Shown here: in pieces, positions 5,491 to 8,900 of the stretch
Layout: each line of letters starts with the position of its first letter
Numbering within the stretch: position 1 is the stretch's first letter
Source of the DNA: an uncultured beta proteobacterium
GTDB lineage: Bacteria > Pseudomonadota > Gammaproteobacteria > Burkholderiales > Rhodocyclaceae
Direction: 5' to 3'
NCBI GenBank assembly: GCA_903933395.1
Contig: CAIZKA010000335.1
Coordinates: 1 to 8,900, forward strand
DNA length: 8,900 bases
The notes under the pieces: model-generated
Told to the model about the DNA's origin: nothing
Seen by the model: the letters and a program-made list of their open reading frames with translations, nothing else
The model's database searches: none
Translations under genes and position numbers: made by a program

Positions 5491-6786
5491 TTATCTGGCG
5501 GCGGCGAGATTGTCGCTGACGCGCCAGCCGAGCGCGGCGAGTTCCTGCTGCGCACGCGGCGTCGTCTTGCCCGAGATCAGCAGCCAGCGCTCGGTTCCCG
5601 CCAGGTCGGTGCGGCGCGCGAAATCATCGACCGGCTTGACCCACGGAACGTAATCGAGCGGCGCCGCTACGATCAGCTTGCCGTCGCGCGTCTCGCCCGC
5701 GATGACGTTGTCGGCGCCGCGTATCTTCGCCAGCGGTGCGGTAGTGCGATTGTACTGCGCGAGCATCATGACAGAGTTATTGACGTAGCGAGCCTCGGTC
5801 TCCGAGGCGGCACGCGCGGCGAATACTATCGCTTGATCGCGTCCCGCAATATTACCCAGCGATTCGAGTGCCAGCACCAGTGCCGTCTGCAGGGTCGGCG
5901 TGAAATAATTGTTGCGCATGAATGTGCGCACCGGCAGGCCTTCGATGCCCATCTTCTTCAGCCGGGCTTCATTGCGCGTGCCGATGTCGATCGGCGGCGT
6001 CTGATACGCTTCGCGCGTCGCCTGCTCATTGAACTCCTGCGCGTAATACAGCGGCGCAATCACCGAACTTAGTACCACATTGACCGGGAAAGTGCTGACG
6101 AAGGTAACCGAGGCGACGTCGCCCAGCTTGTCGGAGAGCGCGCCGTTGAAGGTATAGGGATCGACCTTCAGCCGTTGTGCCCATTGGCGGCGCTGGTCGT
6201 TGTAGCCGAGCGGATCGCCAATGAACGTGCGCGGTGCGGCCGTGCCGAGGGGGGGTGCAACCGGCTTGAAGATCTGCTTCTCCGCCGGCGCATTGTTGGC
6301 CAAGGTATCTCCCGCGCGGTTTACCGACTGTTCCGCCACTCGCCCGACACGGCTGGCGATGAGGCCGATGCCGGAGAAAACATTGCCGGTGGTTTCCAGC
6401 GGGCTCTCGATGAATTGACCCACGGCCTTGACCGGTGCGACTACGGCCGTACCGGCCGCCTTCATGAACTCATCCGACTTGCTGACTTTTTCGAGCTGCT
6501 CGAATGCCGGTAGCTCGGATACGCGGATGATGAGCATCTCGTGTCCGCGTGCCACCCACGTGCCGTATTGCGAGCGGATGGTGAAATCCGGCTCCGCGCC
6601 CGCTATCGTGACATTCTCGTCAACGCTGTGGAACGGGCCCTTGAGCAACGCAACAGGCACCAACTCGCTGGCCTTCAGGTTGCCCGGCGTCTCGTAGTTT
6701 TGTGCGGCTGCGGTAGCGGCTGTCGCCAATACGGTGGCGGCCAAAAGAGCTCGGCATAGTACGGTGCGATTCATCGTCATGGTCAT
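5491..6786 (-). CDS. Exported protein of unknown function
   Basis: The 431-residue product starts with a Sec-type signal peptide: NRTVLCRALLA, a hydrophobic stretch, and an AAA-Q cleavage site near residue 29. The mature part has no membrane span beyond short hydrophobic patches and shows no motif I recognise. Notable stretches are a Gly/Val-rich region (TTGNVFSGIGLIASRVGRVA) that could be amphipathic, RTFIGDPLGYNDQRRQWAQR followed by VDPYTFN, and a C-terminal domain beginning near VPWVKPVDDFARRT. I chose ATG 6786 because AGAGGA (6799-6794) lies 7 bases upstream and the signal peptide follows; ATGs at 6780 and 6774 are alternatives. Upstream extension to 6873 would run into the tRNA gene and terminator. 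Only 24 bases separate the start from that terminator, so its promoter is unclear. Likely periplasmic or envelope; function unknown. Confidence 0.88.
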   Translation of the reverse strand: MTMTMNRTVLCRALLAATVLATAATAAAQNYETPGNLKASELVPVALLKGPFHSVDENVTIAGAEPDFTIRSQYGTWVARGHEMLIIRVSELPAFEQLEKVSKSDEFMKAAGTAVVAPVKAVGQFIESPLETTGNVFSGIGLIASRVGRVAEQSVNRAGDTLANNAPAEKQIFKPVAPPLGTAAPRTFIGDPLGYNDQRRQWAQRLKVDPYTFNGALSDKLGDVASVTFVSTFPVNVVLSSVIAPLYYAQEFNEQATREAYQTPPIDIGTRNEARLKKMGIEGLPVRTFMRNNYFTPTLQTALVLALESLGNIAGRDQAIVFAARAASETEARYVNNSVMMLAQYNRTTAPLAKIRGADNVIAGETRDGKLIVAAPLDYVPWVKPVDDFARRTDLAGTERWLLISGKTTPRAQQELAALGWRVSDNLAAAR

Positions 6787-6796
6787 ATAGCTATCC

Positions 6797-6811
6797 TCTG
6801 CGGTGCTGCAG
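6797..6811 (-). promoter_or_regulatory. Leader hairpin overlapping the Shine-Dalgarno
   Basis: On the minus strand CTGC (6811-6808) can pair with GCAG (6801-6798), extendable to TCTGC/GCAGA using the last T of the terminator T-tract. The 3' arm covers the beginning of the AGAGGA ribosome site (6799-6794) of the exported-protein gene. Together with the preceding terminator this resembles an attenuator-like leader, but the stem is short. Confidence 0.35.
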
Positions 6812-6838
6812 AAAAACGGCCTCCATCGCTGGAGGCCG
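6812..6838 (-). terminator. Intrinsic terminator of tRNA-Lys(CTT)
   Basis: Read on the minus strand, CGGCCTCCA (6838-6830) with loop GCGA and TGGAGGCCG (6825-6817) forms a perfect 9-bp stem followed by five T residues (6816-6812). It begins 9 bases after the CCA end of the tRNA and should end that transcript. The next gene on the strand starts 25 bases further on. Confidence 0.92.
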
Positions 6839-6847
6839 CATGAATAC

Positions 6848-6923
6848 TGGTGGGTTGTGAGTGGCTCGAACACTCGACCTACGGATTAAGAGTCCGCTGC
6901 TCTACCAACTGAGCTAACAACCC
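6848..6923 (-). tRNA. tRNA-Lys (anticodon CTT)
   Basis: This is a 76-base cloverleaf on the minus strand. The acceptor stem is GGGTTGT with ACAACCC, followed by discriminator A and an encoded CCA. The D-arm is GCTCAGTTGGTAGAGC. The anticodon stem GCGGA/TCCGT (one G-T pair) encloses the loop CTCTTAA, giving anticodon CTT. The T-arm is GAGTG TTCGAGC CACTC. It reads AAG codons and is terminated by the hairpin at 6812-6838. Confidence 0.97.
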
Positions 6924-7051
6924 GAACGGAAAACCGGGGGAATTGAACTTGCCTTGATATGCGTAGCGACTACCTGCTAACGATAACTCGACCCGCTCTC
7001 AACCCGTTTCAGACATGCCCGGCAGCCTTTAACGGTCCCGACAAGGCGCGA

Positions 7052-7079
7052 ATCTTACCAGAATCCAGGATCGAGGCAA
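7052..7079 (-). promoter_or_regulatory. Candidate promoter for tRNA-Lys(CTT)
   Basis: On the minus strand TTGCCT (7079-7074), 16 bases, then TAAGAT (7057-7052). Its surroundings (TAAGATTCGC) resemble TAACATTCGC at the promoter of the second tRNA-Lys. Transcription would start near 7045 and leave a long pre-tRNA leader of about 120 bases. A closer promoter is not evident. The 272-base region 6924-7195 holds nothing else I can support as a gene. Confidence 0.45.
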
Positions 7080-7154
7080 TTGTGCGCGCGGCATGCCGGT
7101 CACGACTTGCTTTACATGTTGAAACAATTCCTTACCTTCCCGGAAGTGCGAACT

Positions 7155-7163
7155 TGCTAGTCT
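7155..7163 (+). promoter_or_regulatory. Possible extended -10 promoter
   Basis: TGCTAGTCT fits an extended -10 (TGn plus TAGTCT), 32 bases before ATG 7196. No -35 is visible. An 11-base palindrome, CTTCC-C-GGAAG (7136-7146), lies just upstream and could be a regulator site. Confidence 0.3.
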
Positions 7164-7195
7164 GAACTCCTGTGCAGCAATTGGAGTGAAAAATC

Positions 7196-7618
7196 ATGAG
7201 AACACTGGCCCATGCAATCGGAACATTGGTTCTGATCCTGTTTGGAACGCTGATGAGTGGCACAGCGATGGCGGACTACCGTGGTCATGCTTACGGTCAT
7301 GGCCATAATCATGGCCCGACCGTACGCGTCGGCTTTTCTTACGGCTTACCTATTTACGCGCCCCGTTATTTCCCGGCGCCCTTTTACGCTTTTCCTGCCT
7401 ATGCAGTCCCCGTCCCGGTTTATGCATATTCTCCGGCGGTGGTCCGGTATTCCCCGGCGCCGGTTTATATCGAACGGAGCATCGCTCAGGCGGAACCCGC
7501 TCCGTCCCAGGCTCAAAGCGACTGGTACTACTGCACCGGCTCGCAAACTTATTATCCCTACGCCAGGGATTGTCCGGGCGGCTGGCAACGTGTGCCGGTA
7601 CAACCATCCTCCCGTTGA
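7196..7618 (+). CDS. Exported Tyr/Pro-rich protein with C-terminal WYYC motif
   Basis: The 140-residue protein has a clear signal peptide (hydrophobic residues 8-22, cleavage after AMA at 26). A short His/Gly stretch (HAYGHGHNHG, 31-40) could bind metal. A Tyr/Pro/Ala-rich low-complexity middle follows (about 47-92). The C-terminal motif is W110-Y-Y-C113-x5-Y119-Y-P-Y122-x3-C126-x3-W130-x2-V133, in which the two cysteines could form a disulfide. The protein encoded at 8140-8631 has the same design and exactly the same motif spacing. ATG 7196 is preceded by GGAG with 9-base spacing. It lies between the two tRNA-Lys genes on the opposite strand. Probably envelope or surface located; no function can be assigned. 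Confidence 0.88.
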   Translation: MRTLAHAIGTLVLILFGTLMSGTAMADYRGHAYGHGHNHGPTVRVGFSYGLPIYAPRYFPAPFYAFPAYAVPVPVYAYSPAVVRYSPAPVYIERSIAQAEPAPSQAQSDWYYCTGSQTYYPYARDCPGGWQRVPVQPSSR

Positions 7619-7797
7619 TGGTCCGGAGATCCGGTAATGTTTAAACGGTTGTGCTTTTCACCCTTTGCGGCCCATGCGCCAACGACCGGTTTGGCGGAAG
7701 TCGTTTGCCCAGCCTGCGAACGGGAAGACCGGCACTCTGCGGCGGCGGCGTTTTTTGGCGTCCGCCGGGCAGTCTCAGGACTGAGGGCGCGGTATGT

Positions 7798-7873
7798 TGG
7801 TGGGTCGGGCGAGATTCGAACTCGCGACCAACGGATTAAAAGTCCGCTGCTCTACCGACTGAGCTACCGACCC
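7798..7873 (-). tRNA. tRNA-Lys (anticodon TTT)
   Basis: This is a 76-base cloverleaf on the minus strand. The acceptor stem is GGGTCGG with CCGACCC, discriminator A, and encoded CCA. The D-arm is GCTCAGTCGGTAGAGC. The anticodon loop CTTTTAA on stem GCGGA/TCCGT gives anticodon TTT. The T-arm is GCGAG TTCGAAT CTCGC. It reads AAA and AAG codons. Its D-arm and anticodon arm are nearly identical to those of tRNA-Lys(CTT) at 6848-6923. No terminator with a T-tract is seen in the 179 bases between 7619 and 7797, which hold no gene I can support. Confidence 0.98.
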
Positions 7874-7891
7874 CCCTTTGAAGAGGGGCGA

Positions 7892-7920
7892 ATGTTAGCG
7901 ACTACCCCTCCCCCTGTCAA
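7892..7920 (-). promoter_or_regulatory. Promoter of tRNA-Lys(TTT)
   Basis: On the minus strand a perfect TTGACA (7920-7915), 17 bases, then TAACAT (7897-7892). Start of transcription would be near 7885, about 12 bases before the mature tRNA 5' end at 7873. A GC-rich discriminator (TCGCCCC) follows the -10, as is usual for stringently controlled stable-RNA genes. Confidence 0.8.
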
Positions 7921-8139
7921 ACCACAATCCTGCATTTGCGCTGTCATTGCAGCCACAGGACTACCGACGTTTAGCGCCCCGGGCCAGCCTCGCAAACGGG
8001 GTTTTCTGTCTGGCGTAATCGCCACGGACGGGCTAATCTCAAAGCATGGGATTGTGCTTGGTGTTACACGCAGAACGGGGGTTGAACTTTCCTGCCGCTC
8101 GCAGCCCGAAGCTTCTTATATGTCTTGAGAGTGCGTGAA

Positions 8140-8631
8140 ATGAAGAAAACTTTGTTCTCTATGGCTTTGACGGCTCTGCTGGTCGTCGCCATGCAAGCCT
8201 CAGCCGCGCCGCCGCCCCGACCTGCCGGAGCTTACCGCGGCCCGCCGCCCGGCGGCGGCCATTATGCCGGGCATCACGTTAGGCATGGCGGCTACTGGGG
8301 ACCCAGGGTTGGCATCTACTATGGTCCGGGCTTCGGCTATTGGGGTGCCTGGAACTATGGTTGGGGCTTGGGTTATGGGGTTCCATATCCCTATGCTTAT
8401 CCTTACCCTGCAGCCTATCCTTTTGCCTACGCCCCGGTAGTGATCAACTCCACACCGATCGCGCAAACCTACATCCAGCAGGAGCCGGTTGCAGAAGCGG
8501 CGGTACAACCCGCACCGACCGTCAATTATTGGTATTACTGCTACCAGCCCGCAGGCTATTTTCCTTACGTCCAGAACTGTGACCAGCCTTGGGTGAAAGT
8601 GATCCCGCAGAACCCCGGCAATCAACAATGA
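8140..8631 (+). CDS. Exported Tyr/Gly/Pro-rich protein with C-terminal WYYC motif
   Basis: The 163-residue protein has a signal peptide (MKKTLFSMALTALLVVAMQ, cleavage after ASA at 22). A Pro/Gly/His-rich segment (24-50) follows, then a Gly/Tyr/Trp-rich segment (51-80) and Tyr-Pro repeats (PYPYAYPYP, 82-90). The C-terminal motif is W131-Y-Y-C134-x5-Y140-F-P-Y143-x3-C147-x3-W151-x2-V154, with the same spacing as the protein at 7196-7618, so the two are probable paralogues. I chose ATG 8140 for the signal peptide; a TTG at 8125 would add five residues. The Shine-Dalgarno is weak (GAGAG, about 8 bases upstream). The stop overlaps an ATG (ATGA, 8628-8631) in the frame of the following lipoprotein gene, suggesting an operon. 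Envelope or surface role inferred only. Confidence 0.88.
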   Translation: MKKTLFSMALTALLVVAMQASAAPPPRPAGAYRGPPPGGGHYAGHHVRHGGYWGPRVGIYYGPGFGYWGAWNYGWGLGYGVPYPYAYPYPAAYPFAYAPVVINSTPIAQTYIQQEPVAEAAVQPAPTVNYWYYCYQPAGYFPYVQNCDQPWVKVIPQNPGNQQ

Positions 8632-8663
8632 AAATGGCCCGCGACATCCTGATCGACATTCCC

Positions 8664-8900
8664 ATGAAGACACCACGAATTTCAATGATTGCGGCTGCAG
8701 GGCTCGCGTTGGCTCTGGGCGGTTGCGCAACGACGCCGACCGCACCCAACGTGATGGTATTGCCGGGCTCTCAAAAAAGCCCTGACCAGTTTCAGGTCGA
8801 CGCCAATTTCTGCCAGCAGCAGGCGCAGGCATTGTTGGCCAATGACGCGCAGGCCGCCAATAACCAGGCGGTGGCGAATGCCGCGATTGGCACGTTCATC
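8664..8900 (+). CDS. Lipoprotein, probably glycine-zipper type (3' end beyond window)
   Basis: The visible 79 codons encode a type II signal peptide with lipobox LGGC (Cys21), so the mature protein should be lipid-anchored. It is followed by TPTAPNVMVLPGSQKSPDQF and a helical Gln/Ala-rich stretch starting at a second cysteine (NFCQQQAQALL). The VMVLPGS...DQFQ pattern is familiar from betaproteobacterial lipoproteins with a later glycine-zipper region; the zipper itself would lie beyond base 8900. ATG 8664 gives the best signal peptide but has no visible Shine-Dalgarno. ATGs at 8628 (overlapping the previous stop) and 8634 are in frame and may be the true, coupled start, which would give a longer N-terminus. 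Likely cotranscribed with the gene at 8140. Confidence 0.85.
   Translation, partial: MKTPRISMIAAAGLALALGGCATTPTAPNVMVLPGSQKSPDQFQVDANFCQQQAQALLANDAQAANNQAVANAAIGTFI

Larger units (their letters stand above)
6848..8631. repeat. Probable ancient tandem duplication: tRNA-Lys plus exported-protein gene
   Basis: Unit 1 is tRNA-Lys(CTT) (minus, 6848-6923) with the plus-strand gene at 7196. Unit 2 is tRNA-Lys(TTT) (minus, 7798-7873) with the plus-strand gene at 8140. The order, strands and gap (272 and 266 bases) agree, both tRNAs share D- and anticodon arms, and the proteins share the C-terminal WYYC motif. TAGCGACTACC occurs upstream of both tRNAs (6964-6974 and 7896-7906). The intergenic sequence is otherwise diverged, so the duplication would be old. 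Confidence 0.45.

Noticed and set aside
6787..6873. Extension of the exported protein to an ATG at 6873
   Set aside because: It would include the tRNA 3' end and the terminator and would bury the signal peptide. The ATG at 6786 has a good ribosome site.
7741..7766. GC-rich stretch followed by six T residues, considered as a terminator for the gene at 7196
   Set aside because: No good stem precedes the T-run on the plus strand; the GCGGCGGCGGCG repeat does not pair with itself.
7637..8128. Open frame giving a 163-residue protein including GEIRTRDQRIKSPLLYRLSY
   Set aside because: That stretch is the translation of the antisense strand of tRNA-Lys(TTT), a known type of spurious prediction. 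There is no ribosome site.

Overview
The window looks like a piece of a GC-rich betaproteobacterial chromosome. The CcmA-CcmF sequences, the small FW...GVTQSGGSRYESGR helix-turn-helix protein and the VMVLPGS lipoprotein all have the flavour of Rhodocyclales or Nitrosomonadales. This placement is inference from remembered family sequences; no search was run.

Left part (1-3730, minus strand): a System I cytochrome c maturation operon read right to left as ccmA-ccmB-ccmC-ccmD-ccmE-ccmF. CcmF runs off the left edge. ccmA to ccmE are all joined by overlaps (ATGA, GTGA, 14 bp, ATGA), so they are probably translationally coupled. Only ccmE and ccmF are separated, by 123 bases carrying an inverted repeat. 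CcmAB with CcmC and CcmD load heme onto the CcmE histidine, and CcmF transfers it to apocytochrome c.

Middle (3731-5490): a short divergent region rich in inverted repeats leads to a plus-strand, histidine-bearing polytopic membrane protein (3847-4923) whose start looks leaderless. Next comes a small helix-turn-helix protein (5081-5299) with a clear sigma70-type promoter. A structured region and a strong bidirectional terminator (5458-5483) follow. On the minus strand a 431-residue exported protein of unknown function converges on that terminator; its start lies only 25 bases after the terminator of a tRNA-Lys gene.

Right part (6848-8900): two minus-strand tRNA-Lys genes (anticodons CTT and TTT, both with encoded CCA) alternate with two plus-strand genes for exported proteins. 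These two proteins share an identically spaced C-terminal pattern, WYYC-x5-Y[YF]PY-x3-C-x3-W-x2-V. The tRNA-to-gene gaps are almost the same (272 and 266 bases), suggesting that a tRNA plus exported-gene unit was duplicated in tandem. The window ends inside a lipoprotein gene (from about 8664) that probably forms an operon with the second exported-protein gene.

Most of the window is ordinary housekeeping material. The points most worth a second look are the duplicated tRNA-Lys/exported-protein unit, the tRNA-terminator-mRNA leader, and the unknown membrane protein divergent from ccmA.
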